Origin: Ashinkailepas kermadecensis
Lineage: Eukaryota; Arthropoda; Thecostraca; Neolepadidae
Direction: 5' to 3'
NCBI GenBank assembly: GCA_034440615.1
Contig: JAOTOM010005149.1
Span: 124,001-188,000, forward strand
DNA: 64,000 nucleotides
This document shows, piece after piece, positions 12,400 to 24,529 of this stretch; positions within the stretch are counted from its first letter, which is position 1, and every line of letters begins with the position of its first letter. The translations under genes and the position numbers were made by a program. Under the pieces are notes generated by a model that did no database searches, had not been told where the DNA came from, and worked only from the letters and a program-made list of their open reading frames with translations.

Positions 12400-15300
12400 G
12401 GCAACACTCACCGCCATATATCAGGGCTTGAGGGTGCATTGAATGTGGTGGGCACATAGCACACCAAAAACGTACCTGTACGAAGGTACCTGTACGAAGT
12501 ACAACACACGTCTAGTTACGCACGACGGCCGTCAAGAACACCAAGAGCATAGGCCAAGTAACGACCAGCCGAAAAAAAGGCTCATGAAGGCAATCATAAG
12601 TTATGCAAAACTAAAATCCATTGGATGATTGATTCCTTAGGGACACGGGTGTGTCAACTGCCAGACTAACATTATGTTATGGCTAAAACCCAGATTGTTC
12701 TCGGGGCTACCAGTTCTGTGATGTGTTAACCAAACCGGATTATAAAGTGTTGATGATGTTTTCGGCTGTGAATTTATACAAGATGGCGTCAAGACTCCCG
12801 AAGCATACTCATTGTCACTGAATTTGTCCAAATATAATGCCACCTGGCAATCAGTCCTGAAAAGAGGTTTGCTAAATTAACATAATAGGTCGATGTGTTC
12901 TCGAGATCCTTGGATGTGACATTGATTAGGAGGCTTCAGTCTCATTTTACTCAGATGGTATCTTCCCTTTATAGGCTTAACCCAGATGGTCCCTCGTGTT
13001 GCTGTAACCCTAATGAGGCCCAAACCCTTTTGACCTTTATGACGTTTATGTCCACCAATTAGTATGCCACAGATACGTGGGATTCATGAAATGTGCTGCG
13101 TGTTCACGTTGCAGTAGCACGTGGAACATTTCACTGGAATGTTAACTTTTGTTGCGAAAGGACACTTCCTCGAAACATAATTACAAACGCTCTTTCATTG
13201 CCAGGGAAGAGTAGTGAATAGTATTGCTCCAGGGTGTATTTTAGCATGAGTTACGGCGGCTTCCCAAGCGCGTCGGGAGATCAACATGTATCCAACAGAG
13301 ACTCGCACAGAAAAACAATGCAAATTAAGATCCGCTTCCAAGTGCATATGCTGTATAAAAATTATTGTGGGTGGGCACTGTGGGCAGCCATTATTCGAGT
13401 CTTCACGAGAACATTTGCAAGTCAACATGAGTTTATGGTCAGGTTTCCCTGTTTCTCTGACTTGGTGAGGTTTCATTGAATCTCACACGTGTTTACCCCC
13501 GTCCTATCCCTACACGTGTTTACCGCTGCCCTAGAGTACAATCTGTCCGAGGAAATCTGCGGAGCGTCTGCTGCTACTCACTTTTCCCACGGACCGTTAG
13601 ACTGATTCACGCCAACCTTCGGACAACGTGTGCCAGAATAGTCCTTCCCCATCCCCCACCTCACAAACCAGGGGCGCACATAGGTAGGCAGTTGCATTAC
13701 CTATTCACCAAACAGCACTTCGATTTGAAGAGCACAATGCCTACTTCAGAGGATGCATTGACGCACGCTATGAGAGTTATTGCCGTACAATTGTCTGTAT
13801 TCACGTGTCTCGTATTCCCTACATATATCGCAATCGTGTCTTTAAATCTTCATTGCCATTATTTCCTCATTCGATCGACATTCGATGAAACACACAAATA
13901 TTGGGCATGAATGGTTCTATGGTTATCCGCTAAATCTGCTCGCCAAAACCATTAGAATATATACCAAATGCCAGGTGACCACATAATTTCTAGGTGACAT
14001 CATTTGTCCCGACTAGATTGTTGCAAATATTGTTATGACAGGGGTTATGGCTTTCAACATATTCTACGCCAAGATGATCTCATGGTCAATGCCGTACTAT
14101 CCTAGACGAGCACATCACGTAGACAAAATAACTTAGACAGGATTACTTAAACAAGATTACCCGGACAGGCACGTCACCAGGATGTACAGATGGTACAGTT
14201 CCTTTCCTTGATCGTCCTTGCGTGACATGACATCCTTGACGAACATTGGCTTGCTCTGGATTGTATTGCGTTGCGCCTACTTCATGAACATCTTCTGCTG
14301 AGTATCGGGAAGAAAGATTTTCTTAATTGGACGCTATTTTTGAGCTTACTGGATCGTAATAACAAACATGACGATCCATGATAACATGAATTGGTGTAGC
14401 TTGGAGAAAATCTGAACCTAAGCTGTTTGTACTTACGATATACTGAAAAATCATCATAATTGGCAGTAATTGTACACAAGGGTAGACAATCATGAAATTG
14501 TTACACATTCTTCCGTGCCAAAGTTCGTCATATTGCCACAGATAACCTAATCTCGGCCAGGGCCGCTTCTGTCTCGCCAAAGCACGCCGCTCGGGAACGA
14601 GCCGGAACATCGGCGAGAGCAGCGCCTCTGGTGACAAACAATGGAACCTCTGCATCTTTGAGGATATTTAAGCGAATTGTTTGAGTTTGCCTGCGATTTA
14701 GTTCCAACAGTGCTCAAATATAGCGCATCTTCCTGCTTCATTTTAGTTTCAATTAATGCTGGATGATGGAAGCTGACTTTGGCCAGTATCTATTCGGGTG
14801 TGGAATTAAATTCCCTCAGCGTTGCGCTTGCATTATAAAATTAGCGATCGCAGTAAATTCGATGATGAAATTACAAATGGCGCGACGCAGTGATACAGTG
14901 ATAAGGCGCACATATTAAGCTAATACTTAGGCCGGAAACCTTATTACCGTCATGAACATTGTAGCCGGACTGAGACACTTGAAAATTGCCATCGATGTTA
15001 AAAACATCACGAATTCGTGGGAGAATGACGATTATTAAATGTATTGGGTCAGACTACAAAATTGCACAACAGTGATGGATAGAGTACCCATCTGCCTATA
15101 ATTAGGAGCCAAACGTTATTTAATGTTATCCATATTCCAACTGGACTTCGGTGTAGCAAATATTCATTCACCCTGGAAACGCTGACAATTCTTGGAGTAA
15201 ATACACCATATATCAAGACACAGTTCCAGAATTGACGCAATACTATTACATGGCATATCTAGTAGCCGTTAGAAAGACACCAAAGAGCATTCAGCATTGC

Positions 15301-16090
15301 AACAGAAATTGAACCGATATTCTGCTACTCGAATTGGACTCTTACTCATTTCGCAGAAAAAGGCAACATTTGGACAGAACAAAATAGTAAAACGAAAACT
15401 AGAGAGAAATAAGAACAGCGGAATGGCATGACCAAAGCAACACCCCTGAACCAAATACCAAGCATTTATACGGCACACATGTCATTCATGATTCAGACGT
15501 TATCTCCAATGCCTTGAATGAATATGTAGAGCTCCTGAGGTCACACGGCCGCATCTGAATGAGACTCATTTCCTGATGCGGTTTGTGTGAGAGCTTGCCG
15601 GATCGTTTTGATTGACTAAAAACGTGGTGCCTCTAGCTTTGATCTACTGGCAAGTGACAATGCCGCTGAGCAGATATCGTGTCTGGAAAACTCATCTTAT
15701 GCAAAGTTGTTAGTACGAAGAGTAAAGCCAATATGTTTGCCATATGAAAAACAATGCAGCAGTAAATTATCAGGCGTGTATCGAGCTCTTCGAGAATATC
15801 TTACTCGTTGCAGAGGACTACAACTATTTCGATACGGTGGATACACTAATCTGCAAGAACGTGCGCCATGCCACTGTAGCACTACACATCACCAAAACAC
15901 GTGTGAACGAGAGCACACCGGATTTAGTGCACGCGAATATACACCTACACCAGCTAAGTTACGGAAGACATCGTCGCCGAAGTAAAATTGCACCTAACCG
16001 CATGTGAAATACTGTTGATCAACCATAGTCGCTTAACATTTCCCGACCTCGCGACTCTGACACATTTTTACCAAACGACGACAGACACGA
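12400..16090. other. Intronic sequence without supported genes
   Basis: Mostly AT-rich. A 14-bp direct repeat (GTACCTGTACGAAG-like) occurs near 12472-12500. The plus frame 15744-16007 (87 codons, Glu/Asp/Asn-rich start) is open but has no domain or splice support. No RNA gene was seen. Confidence 0.4.
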
Positions 16091-16096
16091 AACGCA

Positions 16097-16171
16097 GCCG
16101 TCGTGCAGACAGCCGTCGTGCAGACAGCCGTCGTGCAGACAGCCGTCGTGCAGACAGCCGTCGTGCAGACA
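16097..16171. repeat. 15-bp tandem repeat, five identical copies
   Basis: GCCGTCGTGCAGACA is repeated five times exactly, followed by a degenerate sixth. The unit is a multiple of three, so it translates as Ser-Arg-Arg-Ala-Asp repeats on the plus strand, but the flanking frame has no coding support. Confidence 0.97.
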
Positions 16172-16320
16172 GCGATCATGCAGATCGAGCCTGGCTGGGT
16201 GTCTGTGAATATGCCGGCGATATATTGGTACAATTACAATAATTGATTACTACCAATCTCACTCGTTACCGCTGGTGCAGCGTAGCAACGCGGTGGCCGT
16301 GGCAATATTCCAAACGTCAC

Positions 16321-17292
16321 ATTAGCTATCACATGCTGTGTCACCACCAGTTATCACATTAGCTGTCAACACGGTGTGTCATTACCAGTTATCACATTAG
16401 CTGTCACACGGTGTGTCACCACCAGTTATCACATTGGCTGTCAAACGGTGTGTCACCACCAGTTATCACATTAGCTGTCACACGGTGTGTCATTACCAGT
16501 TATCACATTGGCTGTCACGCGGTGTGTCATTACCAGTTATCACATTGGCTGTCAACACGGTGTGTCACCACCAGTTATCACATTAGCTGTCACACGGTGT
16601 GTCACCACCAGTTATCACATTAGCTGTCACACGGTGTGTCATTACCAGTTATCACATTAGCTGTCACACGGTGTGTCACCACCAGTTATCACATTAGCTG
16701 TCAACACGGTGTGTCATTACCAGTTATCACATTAGCTGTCACACGGTGTGTCACCACCAGTTATCACATTAGCTGTCACACGGTGTGTCATTACCAGTTA
16801 TCACATTGGCTGTCACACGGTGTGTCACCACCAGTTATCACATTGGCTGTCACACGGTGTGTCATTACCAGTTATCACATTGGCTGTCACACGGTGCGTC
16901 ATTACCAGTTATCACATTAGCTGTCACACGGTGCGTCGCCACCAGTTATCACATTGGCTGTCACACGGTGTGTCATTACCAGTTATCACATTGGCTGTCA
17001 CACGGTGCGTCGCCACCAGTTATCACATTAGCTGTCACACGGTGTGTCATTACCAGTTATCACATTGGCTGTCACACGGTGTGTCATTACCAGTTATCAC
17101 ATTGGCTGCCACACGGTGTGTCATTACCAGTTATCACATTAGCTGTCACACAGTGTGTCACCACCAGTTATCACATTGGCTGTCACACGGTGTGTCACCA
17201 CCAGTTATCACATTGGCTGTCACACGGTGTGTCACCACCAGTTATCACATTGGCTGTCAACATGGTGTGTCACCACCAGCTATTACACTAGT
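16321..17292. repeat. Minisatellite, 37-bp unit, about 26 copies
   Basis: Each unit contains CCAGTTATCACATT followed by AGCTGTCACACGG or GGCTGTCACACGG, then GTGTGTCATTA or GTGTGTCACCA. Some units are 38 bp (GTCAACACGG). Alternation of the CATTA and CCACCA variants suggests local unit conversion. Plus-strand frames of up to 196 codons are array artefacts. Confidence 0.95.
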
Positions 17293-17328
17293 CATCAACT
17301 CCGAATCACCCAATAGTCACTCGTCAGG

Positions 17329-17745
17329 AGCCGGGTGACCGTCGATCGCAGTGGCCAGGAGTTGTGACTAGCCACCGACCAGGAGCCATCAGGAGTGCGG
17401 ACAGACCATCCATCAGGAGTGGCCGCGAGTCCGGACTGACCACCGACCAGGATTTGCCGCAGGAGTCCGGACTGACTGCGATCACAGAAGTGACCAGAAG
17501 TGACCAGAAGTGACCAGAAGTGACCAGAAGTGACCAGAAGTGCGAACTGGCCGTCAGTTAGGAGCAACCTGCAGGATAGGCTAATCGCTGTCCAGGAGCG
17601 ACCAGAAGCTCAAGCTGCTGGTCTATCAGGAGCGGAAAGGAGACCGGACTCAGACCGTCAGGAGCGACCAGAGGCTCGCATTGCTGGTCGATCAGGAGCG
17701 GTAAGGAGACCGGACTGAGCACCGATCAGGAGCTACCAGGGGCGG
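17329..17745. repeat. Complex array: 10-bp repeat and CAGGAG-based longer units
   Basis: Positions 17491-17540 are five exact copies of TGACCAGAAG. On either side lie longer degenerate units built on CAGGAGCGACCAGA and GGAGACCGGACT; two copies of about 100 bp can be matched between 17600 and 17720. Confidence 0.85.
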
Positions 17746-17749
17746 TGGA

Positions 17750-18140
17750 AGCGAATTCAGATTTGAAATAGGAAGTCAAAGCTGGTGGAAGATTCTTCGC
17801 AGTGACATTTCTAAAACTTTTGGAAGAATACGAATTTGTATTCACATAATCACAATTGCTGAGTGATTCCTTTTACTTGGTAATATTACTTGGTAATATT
17901 ACTGGACAAATGGTCCTGTTGGCGTGTACTTCCAAAATATATTATTGCTATTAATCACACTCAGCAGCCAAGGTGTTGCCGACATAATAACCTAAATTCT
18001 AGGAACTGAAGATCAACCCATCGCGATCATATCACAAGCAAATCATCAACATCTGAGATGTGCGTCAGAAAGATACCTATATTTTCCCGTAATCTTAGCA
18101 GGGGTCAACTAACCCGCTGACCCTCCCAAACCCGCCATGA
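17750..18140. other. Intronic spacer
   Basis: AT-rich, with a small duplication (TTACTTGGTAATA twice at 17874-17900). No gene is seen. Confidence 0.45.
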
Positions 18141-18141
18141 G

Positions 18142-18262
18142 TAGTCTAGAAGTAAGGTGCACGTTTTCCAACTGAAAGGCTGTGGGCTTGAGTCCCACTT
18201 GTCGCTATTCTTCGCCCGCAGCCAATCGGCATGATATATTTGCCACACTATATGGTCGACGC
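18142..18262 (+). mobile_element. tRNA-derived SINE, copy 1
   Basis: The head carries a pol III box A match (TAGTCTAGAAG) and a box B-like GGCTTGAGTCC near 18186. It aligns with 28736-28858 over about 120 bp, including CAATCGGCATGA versus TAATCGGCATGA and a shared GTCGAC near the end. Divergence between the copies shows neither is very recent. It was probably mobilised by a LINE partner. I see no target-site duplication. Confidence 0.72.
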
Positions 18263-18654
18263 GGCAAGTACGAAGAATCGACGGACCCGCTGACCCCGCC
18301 CCTCCCCTGGCCAGCAGCCGGGTCTGCCCATGCCACCCGAGCCGTGACCGCTCGCTGGCCTGCCATTGGCTCCGACCCGGGGCGGCCGTCGGCGACAATG
18401 CCGACTCCGGCGGAGTGTGGCGACGGAAGGACCCGTCCGTCGCCACGACCGACAAAGGCCAACACCACACGCCGGCTCCTCTCCAACGGCACGGTGGCGC
18501 CGGCTGCGGCCGCGCCGCCACAAGTGCAGCCGGAGCGGCAAGTACCGGCCGGCGCGCTGATGCTGGCCAGTGTAAGATTTGGCTCGCCGCATATAAATGT
18601 AAAAGCAGATCCGAGCAGGACGAGTCTGGGACCGACAACGCCCGAAACTGCTGG
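18263..18654. other. GC-rich unassigned block
   Basis: GC-rich and CpG-rich, open in several frames on both strands (minus 223, plus 283 codons). No domain or splice signal is recognised. It could be a decayed exon or unique GC-rich intronic DNA. Confidence 0.35.
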
Positions 18655-18830
18655 GATGAGGCCTGGCTGGCAGATGTATGGTCGGGCTCCAGTCACGCCG
18701 TCCGACCATTGCTGTCGCCCGGTGCTCCGTGCAATACCGGCCGATGAGGCCTGGCTGGCAGATGTATGGTCGGGCTCCAGTCACGCCGTCCGACCATTGC
18801 TGTCGCCCGGTGCTCCGTGCAATACCGGCC
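18655..18830. repeat. 88-bp tandem duplication, two copies
   Basis: Copies 18655-18742 and 18743-18830 appear identical. The unit begins GATGAGGCCTGGCTGG and ends AATACCGGCC. Confidence 0.95.
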
Positions 18831-18839
18831 GAATCAGAC

Positions 18840-20310
18840 TTCTCAGTTTCAATTTGTGTTGCAGATTTGTTGCCAGGGAATGTAAATGTGCTTACGCTTG
18901 CGGAGTTTCTGGGCAACAATGCCCACTTTGCATTGTGTTCAGCTTATTAGAATGTGACCAAAAGGAGCAAAGGGCAAAACTGGGCTCTGCCATCAACCAA
19001 CTGTTGCTAAACTTTCCATCTCTCCACGCATAGGCGACGCTATATTATCACACTCAAAATAAATAAATGCATATGACAAGTTTCGGTTCAATGAACTAGA
19101 ATGACCGATAGTGGCTTGGCGTGCCACATAGTAGACCTCAGGTCAGAACTCCCTAACACTACTGCTACATATCCTAAGAATTATCTCTCCTGGTTCACGA
19201 GATGTTCGGCAGAGGAGCGCGGAATCCGTATACACGCCCCAATACGCGCCGTAAACAGAGCACCTGCATCACGAGCGGCAAAGTCGCGTTTCGTTGGCTT
19301 CATGTGAACGCCTCGAAAATGACGTCACCTAAATAATACCAAGATTTGAAGAAAATGGTCAGTGCTACGGAACTGGCTTGCATTAGCATTCTACTGTTTC
19401 ATGGGTATTCTAAGAATGCAGCGTGACACAGTGGCCCGCCGTTTATGACGTCCTTCTTAATCTCGACGGACTAAAATGGAGTGGTCAACCCGGAAATATA
19501 GCACGAGATTGTATCCTTGCAGCCTTGTAACAATTTAGTTCGTAGCAGCTTTGTTCCAAACTGATTGATACAAACGGCTTGGTCCGACAATTTCGCTGAA
19601 TATGGTTAAACCCAGACTTTTGGCGCTCCACCCATGCCCAGTTGACGGCCTGGCAAGGCGATACTATGGTCGCTTCCAACTGAACCATGGCGTAGCTCAA
19701 GCAGGTTCCTACCACAGGCTCAGTAACGTAGCCCTATTGCTTGTCGGTTATTTTGCTCTAATTATTGGGGTGGTTATTATTATAATTCTAATTCGTGGGG
19801 TGGTTCGCTGCATGCGCCTACACTTCAATGCATGCAACCTGTCACACCTTCGCTCACCCAAATTGTCTTTCCAAGAAGCGTTACTGATCACAGTCATACT
19901 CGAGAGTAGATTTGATACCTATCAAATGCGTCCCGTGCAAAGGCAATGGGCGTATCCAAGCGTTGGCGTCGAGAACACCAAAACAAGGCTGATGGTGCCA
20001 AAAATGTCTGCCTGGAGCCAACACTGATAACCAAAAATACGACCGACATTCATAATTGGGTGTTCTATGATAACTGGTAATAGTTGTACGATCATGCACC
20101 TATATTTTGATTCAAGTAGCTTTCAAAAGCCTCCCAGACTCCCTGGGAATGCCACTGATTTCCTGAAGCATTGCATAATGGGCAGCACGAGCCATCAATC
20201 AAACCTCCATTACATCCAATGACGAAGTCAATAGCCATTGATACCATATCACCTTGCCCCACAAAACAATATCGGATATAACAATGTGTGACGTGGCTGG
20301 CCGACGAGGT
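18840..20310. other. Intronic sequence without supported genes
   Basis: Mixed to AT-rich. Short open frames only, none with a recognisable motif. Confidence 0.4.
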
Positions 20311-20322
20311 GAAGAACTACAG

Positions 20323-20690
20323 CACAGGCCTCTCGGAATCCCTTCCTCGAACCACAGCATACGTCTCTCTGAATCCCTTCCCCGAATTACAGCACACGCC
20401 CCTCGGAATCCTTTCCCCGAACCACAGCACAAGCCTCTCGGAATCTCTTCCCCGAACCGCAGCACATGCCTCTCTGAATCCCTTCCGCGAACCGCAGCAC
20501 ACGCTTCTCTGAATCCCTTCCCCGAACCACAGCACACGCCTCTAGGAATCCCTTCCCTGAACCGCAGCACACGCCTCTCTGAATCCCTTCCCCGAACCAC
20601 AGCACACGCCTCTCTGAATCCCTTCCTCGAACCACAGCACACGCCTCTCTGAATCCCTTCCCCGAACCACAGCACACTCCTCTCTGAACC
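20323..20690. repeat. Minisatellite, 35-bp unit, about 10.5 copies
   Basis: The unit contains CCTCTCTGAATCCCTTCCCC and GAACCACAGCACACG. Variants include CTCGGAATC for CTCTGAATC. Frames on both strands are array artefacts. Confidence 0.95.
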
Positions 20691-20959
20691 GCTTCCCCGA
20701 GCTGGGGCTTATCGCTTTCGACAACATGTACAATACAAATGTTTAGGGAATATCAGCAAGTCGAGAGCAAACAGTTCGGGAATAGCACTCGAAAAATCTC
20801 AAAGGTCGAATTCGCCGCCCCCTCCCTCACGTATACAGACGCAGGGGCATGTCGTCGTGGGGTTTGGGCACGCTTTTGCACGTATAGTCGCGACAAATAT
20901 AACTGATATAATTACGACTTGCTTATCTCGATGAATAACTATTCTAACAAGCAAGACAA

Positions 20960-21014
20960 TGGTTGGTTATTTGAGTTTTAGGGCGCATCGACCAGGTTTG
21001 GTCATTTAGCGCCC
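20960..21014 (-). mobile_element. Very short (about 55 bp) retroposed tail with 14-bp target duplication
   Basis: The insertion is flanked by perfect AACAAGCAAGACAA repeats at 20946-20959 and 21015-21028. On the minus strand it begins GGGCGCTAAATGACC and ends in an AACCAACCA-type tail. It matches the elements at 35386 and 35536. Confidence 0.85.
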
Positions 21015-21029
21015 AACAAGCAAGACAAG

Positions 21030-21630
21030 AAACGGTTAATGCATAACGAGGTTCGTTCGTTTAAAAGACTGCACTTTGCATTTCGTGTAAAGAAAATATT
21101 AAACACTTTGCATTTTACCATGCATAGCTAAGCGTACTTCCTACCATTAAGCACGTGTTTCAAAGGAAGCAATATGTTTTTATTAGCCAAGTGTATTATC
21201 TCAGTGAAAAACAGTTCGCTTCAAGAAGATGAATAGGACATTGTGCAAATACTTCAGAGTGTATACTATTGAACACTTTGATGCATGAGGTAAAACGTTT
21301 TTACTATGTCACACACATACGCACACTAACTAGCTTTATTGAATTGCAGTTTTTCACCACTAGAGTTACTCCTTCACAATTCACCAATAGAACTCTGCAT
21401 GTCACATCGCATCTGGGAGACATCTAGTGGTGGTCAGTGGCAAAATTTAACTAAATTAATATGTACATAACTGCGTGCACTGCTAAACAGGCGCTGAATG
21501 TATATCATGTTGCTTAAACACAGACGCAGTACCATTTCACGACGAATGCATTAAACTCTGAACGAAACAACAAAAATCAGACGCTACGTGTGAGTCACCA
21601 ATACCCGGGATGGCGACCTGGCTTGATTGA
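21030..21630. other. Intronic spacer
   Basis: AT-rich, no gene or array seen. Confidence 0.5.
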
Positions 21631-21639
21631 TCCCACCAG

Positions 21640-22385
21640 ATGACAATCCAACCGAATGACAGTCTGACCAGCTGGCAGTCTGACCAAATTACAGTCTGAC
21701 CAGTTGGCAGTCTGACCGAATGACAGTCTGACCAGTTGGCAGTCTGAACCGAATGACAGTCTGACCAGCTGGCAGTCTGACCGAATGACAGTCTGACCAG
21801 CTGGCAGTCTGATCGGATGAGTCTGACCAGCTGGCATTCTGATCGGATGATGGTCTGACCAGCTCGCAGTCTGATCGGATGATAGTCTGACCAGCTCGCA
21901 GTCTGATCGGATGAGTCTGACCAACTGGCAGTCTGATCGGATGACAGCCTGGCCGGATGTCGACCTGACCAGATGACGGCCTGACCGGATGGCGGCCTGA
22001 CCGAATACAGCCTAACCGGATGGCGGCCTGGCCAGATGACAGTCTGGCCGGATGACGGCCTGACCGAATGACAGCTTGACCGGATGACAGCTTGACCGGA
22101 TGACAGCTTGACCAGATGACCTGGCCGGATGACGGCCTGGCCAGATGACGGCCTGACCGGATGACAGCTTGACCGGATGACAGCTTGACCGGATGACAGC
22201 TTGACCGAATGGTAACCTGACCGGATGACAGCCTGACCGGATGTCGGCCTGGCCAGATGACGGCCTGACCGAATAACAGCCTGACCGGATGACGGCCTGA
22301 CTGAATGACAGTCTGACCGGATAACAGCCTGACCGAATGACAGCCTGACCGGATAACAGCCTGACTGAATAACAGCCCTACCTGG
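21640..22385. repeat. Minisatellite, 16-bp unit, about 46 copies in two subfamilies
   Basis: The left part alternates TCTGACCAGCTGGCAG and TCTGACCGAATGACAG, forming 32-bp dimers. The right part uses CCTGACCGGATGACAG and CTTGACCGGATGACAG. Minus-strand frames of more than 400 codons through this and the next array are artefacts. Confidence 0.92.
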
Positions 22386-22430
22386 CCGGACGACAGTGTG
22401 GGGGTGCACGTCAGCCTTGAGGTGGCCGTG

Positions 22431-22737
22431 CCAGCCGCCAGCCGCCAGCCGCCAGCCGCCAGCCGCCAGCCGCCAGCCGCCAGTCGCCAGTCGCCAGTCG
22501 CCAGTCGCCAGCCGCCAGTCGCCAGTCGCCAGTCGCCGGCCGCCAGCCGCCAGCCGCCAGCCGCCAGCCGCCAGCCGCCAGCCGCCAGCCGCCAGCCGCC
22601 AGCCGCCAGTCGCCAGCGCCAGCCGCCAGCCGCCAGCCGCCAGCCGCCAGCCGCCAGCCGCCAGCCGCCAGCCGCCAGCCGCCAGCCGCCAGCCGCCAGC
22701 CGCCAGCCGCCAGTCGCCAGTCGCCAGTCGCCGGCCG
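22431..22737. repeat. 7-bp satellite (CAGCCGC)n, about 43 copies
   Basis: The unit CAGCCGC alternates with CAGTCGC, with one 1-unit interruption near 22612. The complementary strand is GGCTGGCGGCTGGCGG-like, with regularly spaced GG pairs. All six frames are nearly open, which explains the long frames here. Confidence 0.97.
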
Positions 22738-22928
22738 GAGGGCCGCAGCGACGGCTTGATATATGATTCGGCGAAAGAGAGATAATGGCAGTCCCAACAG
22801 ACACCGTCACCTGGCTCGTTATGCTGACACACCAAAGCCACTGGCCGTCGCGAGAACATATGAGGGAGCAGACATCTCCGTCCTGCTCCCATCGGGTCAA
22901 AAAGCCAGCGGCGGCCATGACAGATGAG

Positions 22929-23091
22929 CCTCGGTCACTCGCAAGCCCCCGCACGCCCTCCTTACCATACCTCGGTCACTCGCAAGCCCCCGCACGCCCT
23001 CCTTACCATACCTCGGTCACTCGCAAGCCCCCGCACGCCCTCCTTACCATACCTCGGTCACTCGCAAGCCCCAGCACGCCCTCCTTACCGT
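22929..23091. repeat. 41-bp tandem repeat, four copies
   Basis: Copies start at 22929, 22970, 23011 and 23052, each opening CCTCGGTCACTCGCAAGCCC. They are almost identical; the last differs by CCCAGC for CCCCGC. Confidence 0.96.
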
Positions 23092-23099
23092 AGCAAATT

Positions 23100-23795
23100 C
23101 GGCCGGGAGCCATTGAGAGATACGCGCAGTACAGTCAGCTGCCACCATCACTCGACTCACACTTGACACGTGAAGCTAATAAAACATACCAGTAAATGTG
23201 TTGAATAGACTGATAGTCTATGCAGCGAGCCCTAAATTGCAAAACTTTTCCAGCAAATAAACAGTGCAGATTTCGTCTCTCCCGGTCGCAAACTTCGGCA
23301 ATCTATCCCAGCACTAACTACCACGTTGGCACGGTCGCTATTTAGATCAGGTATTATAGAGCGCAGGGTCCTTCGCCGCCGGCAAATTGAAAGCAAAGTT
23401 GCTCAGTTCACTGTTCATTGAGGATCTTAGAAAACAGTATTGCAGAGTGCAGCCATTCGTGATGACGTAGTCAGCCAACGCGCCTGCCTTCGTGTCGGAG
23501 GGCATTTTGCTCCAAGCTCAGCCAGAGCGGGTTTCTCGACATCCACACGGCAGACGACACCGATCTGGGAGTGCCCGCTGAGTGCCCGCGGAGTGCGACG
23601 TGCAGCTCGGCCGGTGCCCGAGGGCATCGGGCTTACAACGTGATTCTCATCCGCCTTTAAATAGATTCATCGACCGGATGCGCACGCCAAGGGAATGCGC
23701 TTGTTTCGTGTAGCCTTCGAGACGAGCTCTGTTTGCCGAGCTCAGCGGATCAACACGTCGACGACGCACGTGTTCACGTGTTTAGTGGGGAGTCG
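23100..23795. other. Spacer without supported genes
   Basis: Mixed composition. A GC-richer part at 23500-23640 is open on both strands for about 66 codons, without any motif. Confidence 0.4.
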
Positions 23796-23799
23796 GACG

Positions 23800-24300
23800 C
23801 CAGACAAGTCAACAAGGCCGGACACTACCGGCCGAATACCAGACAAATCAACAAGGCCGGACACTGCCGGCCGGATACCAGACAAGTCAACAAGGCCGGA
23901 CACTGCCGGCCGGATACCAGACAAGTCAACAAGGCCGGACACTGCCGGCCGGATACCAGACAAGTCAACAAGGCCGGACACTGCCGGCCGGATACCAGAC
24001 AAGTCAACAAGACCGGACACTGCCGGCCGGATACCAGACAAGTCAACAAGGCCGGACACTGCCGGCCGGATACCAGACAAGTCAACAAGGCCGGACACTG
24101 CCGGCCGGATACCAGACAAGTCAACAAAACGGACAATGCCGGCCGGATACCAGACAAGTCAACAAGACCGGACACTGCCGGCCGGATACCAGACAAGTCA
24201 ACAAGACCGGACACTGCCGGCCGGATACCAGACAAGTCAACAAAACCGGACACTGCCGGCCGGATATCAGATACTATCGGCTGAACACCAGACAAGTCAA
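23800..24300. repeat. Minisatellite, 39-bp unit, about 13 copies
   Basis: Units contain CCAGACAAGTCAACAAG and ACACTGCCGGCCGGATA. Being 13 codons long, the unit keeps both strands open; the plus strand gives PDKSTRPDTAGRI repeats. A further degenerate unit lies at 24492-24530, on the far side of a SINE insertion. Confidence 0.96.
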
Positions 24301-24491
24301 CAGGGTGCCGCGGTAGCTCAGTCGGTGCCGGTCGTTGAACTCTTGGTCGTAAGATCAGGATTTGAATCCCACAACCGGTGGGATTACAGAGTCCACCCGC
24401 GACCAACCGACGTGCGAGGTTTGCGACCTTATGGCCGGTGACTCAGTAGTCGAATGCGTCGTAAAAGAGCCCAAGTACCTACCTACCTACC
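24301..24491 (+). mobile_element. tRNA-derived SINE inserted into the 39-bp minisatellite
   Basis: The head carries box A TAGCTCAGTCGG at 24313-24324 and box B GGATTTGAATCC near 24358-24369, both good pol III promoter matches. The body continues to a (CCTA)n tail at 24477-24491. The site GACAAGTCAA is present on both sides (24291-24300 and 24492-24501), consistent with target duplication inside an array unit. The region before the tail resembles the short tails at 20960 and 35536 on the opposite strand. Confidence 0.8.
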
Positions 24492-24529
24492 GACAAGTCA
24501 ATAAGACCAGGCACATTCGGCCGGACATC

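Noticed and set aside
11492..12459. Plus frames of up to 316 codons (Val-Cys-Leu-rich)
   Set aside because: Follow the 22/23-bp array exactly and are open in more than one frame.
16321..17292. CRISPR array (regular 37-bp repeats)
   Set aside because: Repeats are head-to-tail with no unique spacers, in a eukaryotic context.
18182..19033. Plus frame of 283 codons
   Set aside because: Starts within a SINE, crosses the 88-bp duplication and is open on the other strand too.
21537..22954. Minus frames of 421-451 codons crossing two arrays
   Set aside because: Open because the 16-bp and 7-bp units carry no stop; no unique flanking domain.
24305..24380. tRNA gene with good A and B boxes
   Set aside because: No acceptor stem pairing or cloverleaf could be closed, and it continues into a body with a (CCTA)n tail; it is a SINE head.
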